Positions 11,190 through 18,812 of a DNA stretch of 64,000 nt are shown here, in pieces. The translations under genes and the position numbers were made by a program. The notes beneath the pieces were generated by a model that ran no database searches, was not told the DNA's origin, and saw only the letters and a program-made list of their open reading frames with translations. Origin of the DNA: JAWVFM01 sp963739355 (GTDB taxonomy: Bacteria > Actinomycetota > Thermoleophilia > Solirubrobacterales > 70-9); NCBI GenBank assembly GCA_963739355.1, contig CAVUAD010000007.1, forward strand, positions 806,001 to 870,000. Direction: 5' to 3'. Positions within the stretch are counted from its first letter, which is position 1. Each line of letters opens with the position of its first letter.

Positions 11190-12110
11190 CTACCAGTCCC
11201 AGGCGGACTCGGTGGCCAGCGACTCCTGCTCGAGGTAGTGCTTGAACTCCTCGAGCTCAGCGCCCTCGACCGAGTACGTGTGCTCCTTCCCGGGGAAGCT
11301 CCCCGCGCGCACCTCGGCCGCGTACCGGCCAACCGCGTTTGACATCTCCTCGCCGATCTCCGCGTAGCGCTTGACGAACTTGGGGGTGTGGCCGGCGTAG
11401 ATGCCCAGGAGGTCGTGGAAGACCAGGACCTGGCCGTCGGTGGCGGCACCGGCCCCGATCCCGATCACCGGGACCTCGAGCTTGGGCATCAGCGCCTCGG
11501 TGATCGCCGCCGGCACCGCCTCGAAGACGATCGCGAAGCAGCCGGCCGCCTGAAGGCCGAGCGCCTCCTCCGCCACGCGCGCCGCGCTGGCCGCCGTCTT
11601 GCCCTGCGTCTTGAAGCCGCCGAGGGCGTTGACCGTCTGCGGGGTCAGGCCCACGTGGCCCATCACCGGGATGCCCGAGCGGACGATCGCGCGGGCGCGC
11701 TCGACCGAGGCGCCACCGCGCTCGAGCTTGACCGCCTTGCAGCCGGCCTCGCGGACGTAGCGCTGCGCGTTGTCGATCGCGTGCTCGTTCGAGCGCTCGT
11801 AGGAGCCGAACGGCATGTCGCCGATGAGAAGCGGCGTCTTCAGGCCGCGCTTCACGGCGGCGGCCATCATCACCATCTCGTCCATGCCGACGGGAGTGGT
11901 TGCCTCGAAGCCGAGGACGACCATCGCGGCTGTGTCTCCGACGAGGACCACGTCCACGCCCGCGCGCTCGACGACCTGTGCCGACGGGTAGTCGTACGCG
12001 GTCACCATCACGATGGGCGCGCCCGCCTGCTTCATCTCCGCGAGCTTCGGCACCGTGATCGGCGCGCGGTCGAAGTCCGTCATCGGTCCCTGTGGCGGTC
12101 GCGTGCTCAT
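11190..12110 (-). CDS. panB: 3-methyl-2-oxobutanoate hydroxymethyltransferase
   Basis: First step of pantothenate synthesis: transfers hydroxymethyl from 5,10-methylene-THF to alpha-ketoisovalerate, giving ketopantoate. 306 residues. Family motifs are VMVTAYDYPSAQVVERAGVD, VGDTAAMVVLGFEATTPVGM (metal-binding Asp), LIGDMPFGSYE, VMGHVGLTPQTV and VIGIGAGAATDGQVLVFHD. It is the last gene of the DUF2520-panC-panD-panB operon and overlaps panD by 4 bases. The C-terminal 25 residues are acidic and variable, as in other PanB proteins. Confidence 0.97.
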   Translation of the reverse strand: MSTRPPQGPMTDFDRAPITVPKLAEMKQAGAPIVMVTAYDYPSAQVVERAGVDVVLVGDTAAMVVLGFEATTPVGMDEMVMMAAAVKRGLKTPLLIGDMPFGSYERSNEHAIDNAQRYVREAGCKAVKLERGGASVERARAIVRSGIPVMGHVGLTPQTVNALGGFKTQGKTAASAARVAEEALGLQAAGCFAIVFEAVPAAITEALMPKLEVPVIGIGAGAATDGQVLVFHDLLGIYAGHTPKFVKRYAEIGEEMSNAVGRYAAEVRAGSFPGKEHTYSVEGAELEEFKHYLEQESLATESAWDW

Positions 12111-12481
12111 GAGAGGAGCACCCCCGGGTCCGAGTCGACGGCGGTAGCTCGGTTGGCCGCATCCACGTGGACCACAACCGGCGAGTACACGTCCAGGTCC
12201 TCCTCCTCGTAGTTGGCGTAGGAGGCGATGATCACCTTGTCGCCGCCGTTGACGAGCCGCGCAGCCGCGCCGTTCACCTGGATCTCGCCGTCGGCGCCCT
12301 CGAGCGCGTAAGTCACCATCCGGGCGCCGTTCTCGACGTCCCAGACGTGGACCTGCTCGTTCGGAAGGAGATCAGCGGCTCTCATCAGCTCGGCGTCGAT
12401 CGTGATGCTCCCGATGTAGCCGGGGTCGCAGGCGGTCACGGTCGCGCGGTGGATCTTGGACTTGAGCATGTGGCGTTGCAT
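12107..12481 (-). CDS. panD: aspartate 1-decarboxylase proenzyme
   Basis: Makes beta-alanine from aspartate for the pantothenate pathway. 124 residues. The conserved MLKSKIHRATVT N-terminus is followed by the self-cleavage site GYIGSITID, where cutting between Gly24 and Ser25 generates the pyruvoyl cofactor. NGAAARLVNGGDKVIIASYA is the usual C-terminal active-site region. It sits 4 bases after panC and overlaps panB, so the three enzymes are made from one message. Confidence 0.97.
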   Translation of the reverse strand: MQRHMLKSKIHRATVTACDPGYIGSITIDAELMRAADLLPNEQVHVWDVENGARMVTYALEGADGEIQVNGAAARLVNGGDKVIIASYANYEEEDLDVYSPVVVHVDAANRATAVDSDPGVLLS

Positions 12482-12485
12482 TTCC

Positions 12486-13346
12486 CTACTTCCCTTCGAT
12501 GACTGTGTTGTCGATCAGGCGGGCCGGTCCGACCCGCGCGGCGACGGCCACGAGGACCGGTCTGCCGTTGAAGCGCTCCGCGGGCGCCAGGCTGGCGGCG
12601 TCGCGGGCCTCGAGGTACTCGGGCTCGAGGCCGGCCTTCCCAAGTTCCTCCCGGCCGGCGGCCAGCGCGGCAACCGTGCTCCGCTCACCCTCCGCGACGG
12701 CCTGCTCGACGGCGCGAAGCGCCCGCGAGAGGCTCAGCGCCTGGCTGCGCTGGGCGTCGTCGAGGTAGGCGTTCCTGGAGCTCAGCGCAAGGCCGTCAGG
12801 GTCGCGGACGATCGGCATCACGACGATCTCGACCTCGAGATCCAGGTCGGTCGCCATGCGCCGGATCACTGCCGCCTGTTGGGCGTCCTTCTGGCCGAAG
12901 AACGCGACGTCGGGCTGCACGATGTTGAAGAGCTTCGCGACGACCGTGGTGACCCCCCGGAAGTGCTCAGGCCCGCGCAGCGAGGGGTCGCCGCAGAGCA
13001 CGTTCGTCAGCGCGCCGCCCACCGCGACCGTGGTGGAGAAGCCCTCGGGGTAGACCTCGTCGACCGCCGGGGCGTAGACGATGTCCACCTGCTCGGCGCC
13101 GGCAAGCTCGAGGTCGCGCTCCTTGTCGCGCGGATACGCCGCCAGGTCCTCGCCCGCGCCGAACTGCGCGGGGTTGACGAACAGGCTCATCACCACAACC
13201 GCGCACCGCTCGCGGGCGGCGCGCAGCAGCGAGAGGTGGCCCTCGTGGAGCGACCCCATCGTCGGAACCAGGCCGACGGTGCGGCCCTCCCCGCGGGTGG
13301 GTGGAAGCTGCGCGCGCAGTTCGGCCCTTGTTCGCGCGAGGTTCAC
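12486..13346 (-). CDS. panC: pantoate--beta-alanine ligase
   Basis: ATP-dependent condensation of pantoate with beta-alanine. 286 residues with the nucleotidyltransferase motifs VPTMGSLHEGHLSLLRAA (HxGH), FVNPAQFG, FFGQKDAQQAAVIRRM and SSRNAYLDDAQR. The start overlaps the end of the DUF2520 gene by 4 bases. Length is normal for PanC. Confidence 0.97.
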   Translation of the reverse strand: MNLARTRAELRAQLPPTRGEGRTVGLVPTMGSLHEGHLSLLRAARERCAVVVMSLFVNPAQFGAGEDLAAYPRDKERDLELAGAEQVDIVYAPAVDEVYPEGFSTTVAVGGALTNVLCGDPSLRGPEHFRGVTTVVAKLFNIVQPDVAFFGQKDAQQAAVIRRMATDLDLEVEIVVMPIVRDPDGLALSSRNAYLDDAQRSQALSLSRALRAVEQAVAEGERSTVAALAAGREELGKAGLEPEYLEARDAASLAPAERFNGRPVLVAVAARVGPARLIDNTVIEGK

Positions 13347-14146
13347 GTGACCCTCTCCGTTGCGAGCTCTCGCGTCTGCGCCGCGAGCTCGTCGTAGAGG
13401 GCCAGTAGTCTCGGCGCGGCGGTGGCCAGAGCCTCGCGGTGCCGTGCGACGGTTGCCTCGTCGCCGCGAGCGATCGGCCCGGTCAGGGCGCCGCCGCCAT
13501 GCGAGGCCCAGTTGGCCGCCGTGCGCAGGACGAGGGGCGCGAGGAGCTCCCGCCCGTCTTCGATGCCGGTCGCGTCCAGAAGCCCGGCGGCGCGCTCCTC
13601 GAGCGTCACCAGGAAGTTGGAGGCCATGCTGGCGGCGGCGTGGTAGGCGGCGCGCTGTTCCTCGGCGACGGCAAACGGCCGCATCCCGAGCCGCTGCGCC
13701 AGAGCGCGGGCGAGCTCGAGCGCTTCGCCGTCCGAGCCGCTCACGGCGCAGCCGGCGCCGGCCAGGTCCGCCTCGCCGTCCGGGAGCGTCTGCAGCGGGT
13801 GCAGGCCGAAGGTCCGGGTCTCGGCGGCGGGGAGCCCGAGTGCGTCGAGGCCGACCGCGCCGCTCGAGTGGCCCAGGAAGCGGGGCGGGGGAGTGGCGGC
13901 CCGGGCGACGCCGGCCGCCGCGGCGATCTCGCCGTCCGGGACGCAGAGGAGAACCAGCTCCGCGCCTGCGGCCGCCACGCGGGCGTCATCGCGGCCGGCC
14001 GTGCGCGCCTCGAGTCCGGCCGCCCGCGCCGCGCGGGCAATCGCGGTGCCGGCCCGGCCCGGGCCGACGACGACGAGCGCGGGCAGCGAGACGATACCGG
14101 CGCGCACACCGGCTGCATTCGTGGAGTTCCGTTCCAGTTCCCTCAT
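13343..14146 (-). CDS. Rossmann-fold DUF2520 protein, candidate ketopantoate reductase
   Basis: 267 residues: an N-terminal NAD(P)-binding Rossmann fold (VVVGPGRAGTAIARAARAAG, then LVLLCVPDGEIA) and an all-helical C-terminal DUF2520 domain (HAAASMASNFLVTLEERAAGLLDATG). It resembles 6-phosphogluconate-dehydrogenase-like and ketopantoate-reductase-like enzymes. It is the first gene of the pantothenate operon, overlapping panC by 4 bases, and no panE is visible. As I recall, PanG of Francisella, an alternative ketopantoate reductase, is of this type, so the missing reductase step is the leading guess. Start uncertain: GTG codons about 15-19 codons in are possible. Confidence 0.75.
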   Translation of the reverse strand: MRELERNSTNAAGVRAGIVSLPALVVVGPGRAGTAIARAARAAGLEARTAGRDDARVAAAGAELVLLCVPDGEIAAAAGVARAATPPPRFLGHSSGAVGLDALGLPAAETRTFGLHPLQTLPDGEADLAGAGCAVSGSDGEALELARALAQRLGMRPFAVAEEQRAAYHAAASMASNFLVTLEERAAGLLDATGIEDGRELLAPLVLRTAANWASHGGGALTGPIARGDEATVARHREALATAAPRLLALYDELAAQTRELATERVT

Positions 14147-14287
14147 CGGAGATACCAGACGGCGCAGTGAAAACTTGCGTGTCGGGCGAGATGCTGGTCC
14201 GCGCCCGGAAGGGTCGCGGCCGCATGAAAAGGATATCGGGCGGCCCCGCCCGACCGGGCACCCAACCGTGCGGGTTACGATCAGGCC

Positions 14288-14563
14288 GTGCCCATCTACG
14301 AGTTCGTCTGCGACGCCTGCGGCGAGCGCTTCGAGGAGCTCGTGGCGGTTGGGACGGACAGCGCCGAGTGCCGTGCATGCGGCACGCCCGGCGCCCGGCG
14401 CGTGCTCTCGGCGCAGTCGCCGACGCCGAGGCTGGTCAAGACGCGCGGCGACGCTGGGCGCCAGGAGCGCAAGAACGCCGACCTCAAGGCGCGCTCGAAG
14501 AAGCGCTTCGGCGAGGCGGTCCGCAGCATGCGCCGCAACCCGCCGTCCGGAGGCGGCGCGTGA
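14288..14563 (+). CDS. FmdB-type zinc-ribbon regulatory protein
   Basis: 91 residues. MPIYEFVCDACGERFEELV is the standard FmdB zinc-ribbon start, with paired Cys (CDAC and CRAC) to bind zinc, followed by a basic tail. Members are small putative regulators found beside many housekeeping genes. The GTG start has TACGAT 6 bases before it, fitting a leaderless transcript for the FmdB-udg-tsaE operon. The stop overlaps the next start (GTGA). Confidence 0.88.
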   Translation: MPIYEFVCDACGERFEELVAVGTDSAECRACGTPGARRVLSAQSPTPRLVKTRGDAGRQERKNADLKARSKKRFGEAVRSMRRNPPSGGGA

Positions 14564-15213
14564 ACGCCGAGGAGCGTCGCCAGGCGCTGGTCGAGGTCTA
14601 CAAGGAGGCGTCGGCCTGCACGCGGTGCGCCCTCCACGAGGGTCGCAAGAACGTGGTGTTCGGCGCGGGCAACGCGAACGCCGACCTGATGTTCGTCGGC
14701 GAGGCGCCGGGCGCGCAGGAGGACATCCAGGGCCTGCCGTTCGTGGGGCGCGCCGGCCAGCTCCTCAACCAGCTGCTGGAGGGAATCGAGCTCAGCCGCG
14801 AGGACGTCTTCATCACGAACATCCTGAAGTCCCGTCCACCGGGCAACCGCGACCCACAGCCCGAGGAGATCGAGGCGTGCACGCCCTATCTCCTGCGCCA
14901 GGTGCAGCTGATCCAGCCACGAGTGATCGCCACGCTCGGCAACTTCGCGACGAAGTACCTCACGGGCTCGCAGACGGGCATCACGCGAGTGAGGGGGACT
15001 CCGCAGATCCACGAGATCGCCGGGCGCACCGTGTTCGTCTTCCCACTCCTTCACCCGGCTGCCGCGCTGCGCACGCCGTCGATGACGGAAACCCTGAAGG
15101 CGGATTTCGCGACGCTGCGCGAGCTCCTCGCCGAGCCCCTCCCGGATCTCGGTGGCCCGGTCGCGGTGGAGGAGCCGGAGCCCGACCAGGATCAGCTCGG
15201 GCTCTTCGGGTGA
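14560..15213 (+). CDS. udg: family 4 uracil-DNA glycosylase
   Basis: Removes uracil from DNA. 217 residues from the GTG at 14560, which overlaps the FmdB stop; a far longer upstream frame is antisense to the pantothenate operon and is rejected. Motif A is GEAPGAQED (47-55), motif B-like is HPAAALR near 165. Fe-S ligands Cys20 and Cys23 (CTRC) and Cys107 are seen. The fourth Cys that many family members place about 16 residues after the third is absent here (VIATLG). The C-terminal tail ends DQDQLGLFG. tsaE overlaps its stop. Confidence 0.93.
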   Translation: MNAEERRQALVEVYKEASACTRCALHEGRKNVVFGAGNANADLMFVGEAPGAQEDIQGLPFVGRAGQLLNQLLEGIELSREDVFITNILKSRPPGNRDPQPEEIEACTPYLLRQVQLIQPRVIATLGNFATKYLTGSQTGITRVRGTPQIHEIAGRTVFVFPLLHPAAALRTPSMTETLKADFATLRELLAEPLPDLGGPVAVEEPEPDQDQLGLFG

Positions 15214-15692
15214 GCGCCGGCGCCTCCACCCGGGAGCTCTCGAGCGACTCGCCCGCCCGCACCGAGGAGATCGGCGCCGAGCTCGCCGAGGCGCTGGAGC
15301 CGGGAGACGTCGTCCTGGTCTCGGGTGACCTCGGCGCCGGGAAGACCACGTTGATCCGCGGCGCGTGCCGGGCGCTCGGGGTTGAGGGGCCGATTCGCTC
15401 GCCGACGTTCACGCTCGGCATCCGCCACACCGGACGCCTCGCGGTGTCGCATCTCGACCTCTACCGCCTCGAGAGCCTCGACGCCGAGGATCCCGGGCTG
15501 CTCGACGAGTACTTCGCCCCCGATGCGGTCGTCTTCGTCGAGTGGCCGGAGCGTGCGGTCTGGGACAGGCGGGCGAACGTGAGTGTCGCGATCAAGCATG
15601 GGGGGGGTGACCGACGTCGCGTAGCGATCGCCGGCCACCCCCGTCTGCGAGGGCGGCAGGGGGGCCCTCGCAGGTCTTCGCCCAACCGCTAG
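15210..15692 (+). CDS. tsaE: tRNA t6A biosynthesis ATPase TsaE
   Basis: P-loop ATPase needed to turn over the TsaB-TsaD complex in t6A37 modification of tRNA. 160 residues from a GTG overlapping udg. Walker A is GDLGAGKTT (39-47). SPTFTLGIRH, HLDLYRL and VEWPERA are family motifs. The last 25 residues (from about GHPRLRGRQ) are Arg/Gly-rich and are encoded by a 49-base repeat found again at 15846, so the natural C-terminus may have been replaced by that insertion. tsaB, rimI and tsaD follow after a minus-strand lipoprotein gene. Confidence 0.93.
   Translation: MSAGASTRELSSDSPARTEEIGAELAEALEPGDVVLVSGDLGAGKTTLIRGACRALGVEGPIRSPTFTLGIRHTGRLAVSHLDLYRLESLDAEDPGLLDEYFAPDAVVFVEWPERAVWDRRANVSVAIKHGGGDRRRVAIAGHPRLRGRQGGPRRSSPNR
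15631..15679 (+). repeat. GC-rich 49-base direct repeat, copy 1, inside the 3' end of tsaE
   Basis: Nearly identical to copy 2 at 15846-15893 (differences: one extra G and one or two substitutions). It contains the palindrome GCGAGGGC...GCCCTCGC around GGCAGGGGG and ends CAGGTCTTC. It encodes the Arg/Gly-rich tail of TsaE. Confidence 0.8.
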
Positions 15693-15819
15693 GACGCGGC
15701 CGGGCTAAGTCAAATCTCCCCTCGCAACCTGTCGTAGATCGAGCGAGCCACCAGCTTCTCCTCGGTCGGACACCTGTTATTGCTAGGCGAGCCTACCCGG
15801 TATTGACGATCGGCGTCGT

Positions 15820-15858
15820 CGAAAAAGTCGGGGGTGGCCGGCGAACCGGCCACCCCCT
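15820..15858 (-). terminator. Rho-independent terminator of the minus-strand lipoprotein gene
   Basis: Read on the minus strand, an 11-bp perfect GC stem (GGGGTGGCCGG / CCGGCCACCCC, 15831-15856) closes on a TTCG tetraloop and is followed by CGACTTTTT. The stem, the ultra-stable loop and the T run together make a textbook terminator about 50 bases after the lipoprotein stop. Confidence 0.85.
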
Positions 15859-15893
15859 CTGCGAGGGCGGCAGGGGGGCCCTCACAGGTCTTC
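15846..15893 (-). repeat. GC-rich 49-base direct repeat, copy 2, after the lipoprotein gene
   Basis: Second copy of the tsaE-tail repeat; one arm of the terminator hairpin lies inside it and its right end is 14 bases from the lipoprotein stop. Strand is given as that of the gene it follows. The two copies flank the tsaE-lipoprotein intergenic space and look like a short duplication of a terminator region. Confidence 0.8.
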
Positions 15894-15906
15894 TTGGCGC
15901 CGCTTC

Positions 15907-16287
15907 CTAGCCGGCGCTCTTGAGGGCTGCGACGGCCTTGTTCGCAGCGCTCTGGCACGCTGTGAGCGCCGCGGCCTTCGCGGTGCTCGAGAGGCTTCCG
16001 GCCTGGTCGGCACACTGCTTGAACGCGTTCTCCGCTGCCTGACATCCGGGCTTGCCGGCGGCCTCGGCCGGCGTGCCGCTGATCGCGTCGATGCAGGCGT
16101 TGTAGACGTCCTCGGGCGTCTGGTTGCCCGACGAGGATGAGCTCGACGTGGAGCTGCTGTCGCTGCCCGACGAGCTGGTCGTGCTCGCCGGCGTCGACGA
16201 GGAGCTACTGCTGTCTGATCCGCACCCGGCGATGAGCGCCAGGGCCGCCACGGCGACGAGCGCCACGAGCCAGTTTCGGATATTCAT
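15907..16287 (-). CDS. small Ser-rich lipoprotein
   Basis: 126 residues starting MNIRNWLVALVAVAALALIA, with lipobox LIAGC. A long Ser/Thr linker is followed by a small helical domain with four Cys (NACIDAISG, KPGCQAAENAFKQCADQAG, LTACQSAANKAVAA) that could form two disulfides. I choose the ATG at 16287 because GGGGGA precedes it at good spacing; an in-frame TTG five codons upstream overlaps that site. Function unknown. It interrupts the otherwise co-directional tsaE and tsaB genes. Confidence 0.72.
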   Translation of the reverse strand: MNIRNWLVALVAVAALALIAGCGSDSSSSSSTPASTTSSSGSDSSSTSSSSSSGNQTPEDVYNACIDAISGTPAEAAGKPGCQAAENAFKQCADQAGSLSSTAKAAALTACQSAANKAVAALKSAG

Positions 16288-16404
16288 CGATTGGTCCCCC
16301 AATTGGTAGGTCGCGGCGGCGCCGCGAGGTTGTGCGAGATGCTTTGAACGTATGGCGCCTCGAGCCCTGCGTCAGTGTCGATCTAGTCTCGACCGAGTCT
16401 CAGC

Positions 16405-17124
16405 GTGACCGTGGTGGTCGGCATCGACACCGCAACCGCCGATACCGCGGTGGCCGCGACCGCGCGCGGCAAGGTCCTCTGGGAGGCCCAGGTCCCTCCC
16501 GGCACGGACGGCTCGCGCCCGCTCCACGCGACCGCGCTGCTCGGACTGGTCGAGCGGGCCGCGGCTGAGGTCGGCGGCTGGGACCGCGTTTCACGGCTGG
16601 CCGTCGGGGTCGGGCCGGGCTCGTTCACAGGGCTTCGCATCGGCGTGGCAACGGCCCGCGGGATCGCCCAGGCGCTGGAGCTCGAGATCGTCCCGGTGAG
16701 CACGGTCGACGCGCTCGCCGCAGGGATCGGGGAGGTGCCCGGCGCGGCCTCGCGGCCTCGCCTGGCCGTGCTGGACGCGCGCCGGGGCGAGGTCTTCTCG
16801 CGGCTCTACGGCGCCGACGGGAGCCCGCGGTGGGAGCTCGCCCTCGACACTCCCGAGGAGCTTGGGAGGAGGGTTTCCGAGCTGGCCGTCCCGCCGGTGG
16901 CGGGCGGTGACGGCTCGCTACGATTTCGCACGATCCTGGAGGGATCGGGGACGACCGTTCTCGACGACTCCGAGCAGGCAAATCGAGTCTCGGCGCGACA
17001 TATCTGCGAGCTCGGCGCAAGGGCCGGCCCGGTGGCGTTGACCGAGCTCGCGCCGATCTACATCCGGCGCCCGGACGCGGAGCTTTGGCGTGAGCAGCAG
17101 AGAAGGCAGCATGACGGAGCTTGA
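16405..17124 (+). CDS. tsaB: tRNA t6A complex subunit TsaB
   Basis: ASKHA-fold partner of TsaD in t6A synthesis. 239 residues. Characteristic motifs are VVGIDTATADTAVA at the N-terminus, LAVGVGPGSFTGLRIGVATARG near residue 70, and VLDARRGEVFSRLYG near 125. The last codons overlap the start of rimI. It heads a tight run tsaB-rimI-tsaD-glutaredoxin-rex in which every junction overlaps. Confidence 0.95.
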   Translation: MTVVVGIDTATADTAVAATARGKVLWEAQVPPGTDGSRPLHATALLGLVERAAAEVGGWDRVSRLAVGVGPGSFTGLRIGVATARGIAQALELEIVPVSTVDALAAGIGEVPGAASRPRLAVLDARRGEVFSRLYGADGSPRWELALDTPEELGRRVSELAVPPVAGGDGSLRFRTILEGSGTTVLDDSEQANRVSARHICELGARAGPVALTELAPIYIRRPDAELWREQQRRQHDGA

Positions 17125-17581
17125 CCACCTCGCCACCGGCGCGGGAACGCCTCGCATCGACCGGCTCTCCTACGGCGACCTGCCCGCCGTCCTGTCGATC
17201 GAGCGCCGGGCGTTCACGACGCCATGGTCCCTGGCGATGTTCGTGCTCGAGCTCTCGAAGCCCTCGGGCGTATGCCTCGCCGCCACCCAGGAGGGAGGGC
17301 TCGTCGGCTACCTCGTCTGCTCGCGCTACGCGGATGTGTGGCACCTGATGAACGTCGCGGTGACTCCAGAGCGGCTCCGGACCGGGATCGCGACCGCCCT
17401 GCTGCGGCGCATGTTCGACATCCTGGGCCCGGAGGCCCGCGTGACCCTGGAGGTCCGCCCGTCCAACAGCGGCGCGATCCAGATGTACGAGGGACTTGGC
17501 TTTCGCGCCGCCGGGCACCGTCGCGGCTACTACCACGACAACGGCGAGGACGCGCTCATCATGTGGCTCGAGCCGCAGTGA
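17111..17581 (+). CDS. rimI: ribosomal-protein-alanine N-acetyltransferase RimI (GNAT)
   Basis: GNAT acetyltransferase of about 156 residues, expected to acetylate the N-terminal Ala of ribosomal protein S18. Motifs are IERRAFTTPWSLAMFVLEL, GYLVCSRYADVWHLMNVAV, the acetyl-CoA loop (VTPERLRTGIATALL, equivalent to the RRxGxG/A loop) and EVRPSNSGAIQMYEGLGF. The ATG at 17111 is preferred, as AGAAGG precedes it; a GTG at 17090 would overlap tsaB further. The stop overlaps the tsaD start (GTGA). The rimI-tsaB-tsaD grouping is widely conserved. Confidence 0.92.
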   Translation: MTELDHLATGAGTPRIDRLSYGDLPAVLSIERRAFTTPWSLAMFVLELSKPSGVCLAATQEGGLVGYLVCSRYADVWHLMNVAVTPERLRTGIATALLRRMFDILGPEARVTLEVRPSNSGAIQMYEGLGFRAAGHRRGYYHDNGEDALIMWLEPQ

Positions 17582-18561
17582 TCCTGGCCGTCGAGACCTC
17601 GTGCGACGACACCTGTGCCGCCGTCGTCAACCGCGACGAGGTCCTCTCCAGCGTCGTCTCCTCGCAATCCCGCGCGCACGCGCGCTACGGGGGCGTGGTA
17701 CCCGAGGTCGCCTCCCGTCATCACCTGGAGCTGGTCAACCCGGTGATCGACGCTGCCCTCGCCGAGGCCGGCGTGGGCCTGGCGGAGGTCGACTCGATCG
17801 CCGTGACCCGGGGGCCCGGGATGGTTGGCGCGCTGCTGGTGGGACTCACGACGGCGAAGGCGCTGGCGTCCGCTACGCGCAAGCCGCTCGCCGGAGTCGA
17901 TCATCTCCACGGGCACGTGGCCGCGAACTTCCTGGCGCCGGAACCCCTCGAGCCGCCGTTTCTCTGCCTCATCGCGAGCGGAGGGCACACGCTGCTGGCC
18001 GGCGTCCGCGATCACGGATCGTTCGAGACGCTTGGCGAGACGCTCGACGACGCCGCCGGCGAGGCCCTCGACAAGGGCGCGCGCCTGCTCGGCCTGGGCT
18101 ACCCGGGCGGGCCGGAGGTCGAGCGAGCGGGCGCGGAGGGCGACCCCAACGCGTTCGAGATGCCGGTTGCGATGACCCGCGACCCCGGCCTGGACTTCAG
18201 CTTTAGCGGCCTGAAGACCGCCCTGCTCTACGTCGTACGAGACCTCGGGGACGCCGAGACGGCCCGCCGGCGCGCGGACCTGGCGGCCAGCTACCAGGAC
18301 GCCGTGGTCGGTCAGCTGGTCGCGAAGCTGGCGCGCGCGCTCGACGCGGGCGAGTGGGACGCCGTGGCGCTTGGCGGCGGCGTTGCGGCCAACGGGCCGC
18401 TGCGAGCGCGGGTCGCGGCCCTTTGCGCGGAGCGCGGCATGCGGCTGAAGCTCGTCCCCCCGGCGCTCTGCACGGACAACGCCGCGATGATCGGGTCCGC
18501 CGGTCACCACGTGACCGCGGCGGACTACCCCGACTTCCTCGCCTGGGACGTGGCGGCATGA
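17578..18561 (+). CDS. tsaD: tRNA N6-threonylcarbamoyladenosine transferase TsaD
   Basis: Catalytic subunit of t6A37 synthesis. 327 residues from a GTG overlapping rimI. ILAVETSCDDTCAAVV is the classic start; the metal-binding HLHGH is at 109-113; also seen are FLCLIASGGHTLL, GEALDKGARLLGLGYPGGP and LGGGVAANGPLR. A longer upstream frame runs through rimI and is rejected. It overlaps the glutaredoxin gene by 4 bases. Confidence 0.96.
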   Translation: MILAVETSCDDTCAAVVNRDEVLSSVVSSQSRAHARYGGVVPEVASRHHLELVNPVIDAALAEAGVGLAEVDSIAVTRGPGMVGALLVGLTTAKALASATRKPLAGVDHLHGHVAANFLAPEPLEPPFLCLIASGGHTLLAGVRDHGSFETLGETLDDAAGEALDKGARLLGLGYPGGPEVERAGAEGDPNAFEMPVAMTRDPGLDFSFSGLKTALLYVVRDLGDAETARRRADLAASYQDAVVGQLVAKLARALDAGEWDAVALGGGVAANGPLRARVAALCAERGMRLKLVPPALCTDNAAMIGSAGHHVTAADYPDFLAWDVAA

Positions 18562-18812
18562 GCGCCGCGGAGCTCGTTCTCTACACGCGGCCGGGTTGCC
18601 ACCTCTGCGACGACGCCCGCGACCTCCTCGACTCGCTGCGCGGGTCACCGCCCGGCTTCGACGTGCGCGAGGTCGACATCGATTCCGACGATCGGCTGCT
18701 CGCCGCCTACCTGGAGCGGATCCCCGTCGTCGAGCTTCGGGGCGAGGTCATCGGCGAGCTCATCATCGACGCAGACGCACTTCGGGCGAAGCTGGGTACC
18801 CTGGGGCGGTGA
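18558..18812 (+). CDS. glutaredoxin-like (DUF836/thioredoxin-fold) protein
   Basis: 84 residues: LVLYTRPGCHLCDDARDLLD has a CHLC redox motif at the start of helix 1, IPVVELRGEVIG contains the cis-Pro, and the usual beta-alpha-beta order follows. Such proteins are small thiol-disulfide oxidoreductases; the partner is unknown. Start ATG overlaps tsaD, stop overlaps rex, so it is inside one operon with the redox sensor Rex. Confidence 0.85.
   Translation: MSAAELVLYTRPGCHLCDDARDLLDSLRGSPPGFDVREVDIDSDDRLLAAYLERIPVVELRGEVIGELIIDADALRAKLGTLGR

Noticed and set aside
13360..14559. 400-codon 5' extension of the uracil-DNA glycosylase frame
   Set aside because: It is antisense to the DUF2520 gene and Arg-rich; the GTG at 14560 gives the normal N-terminus.
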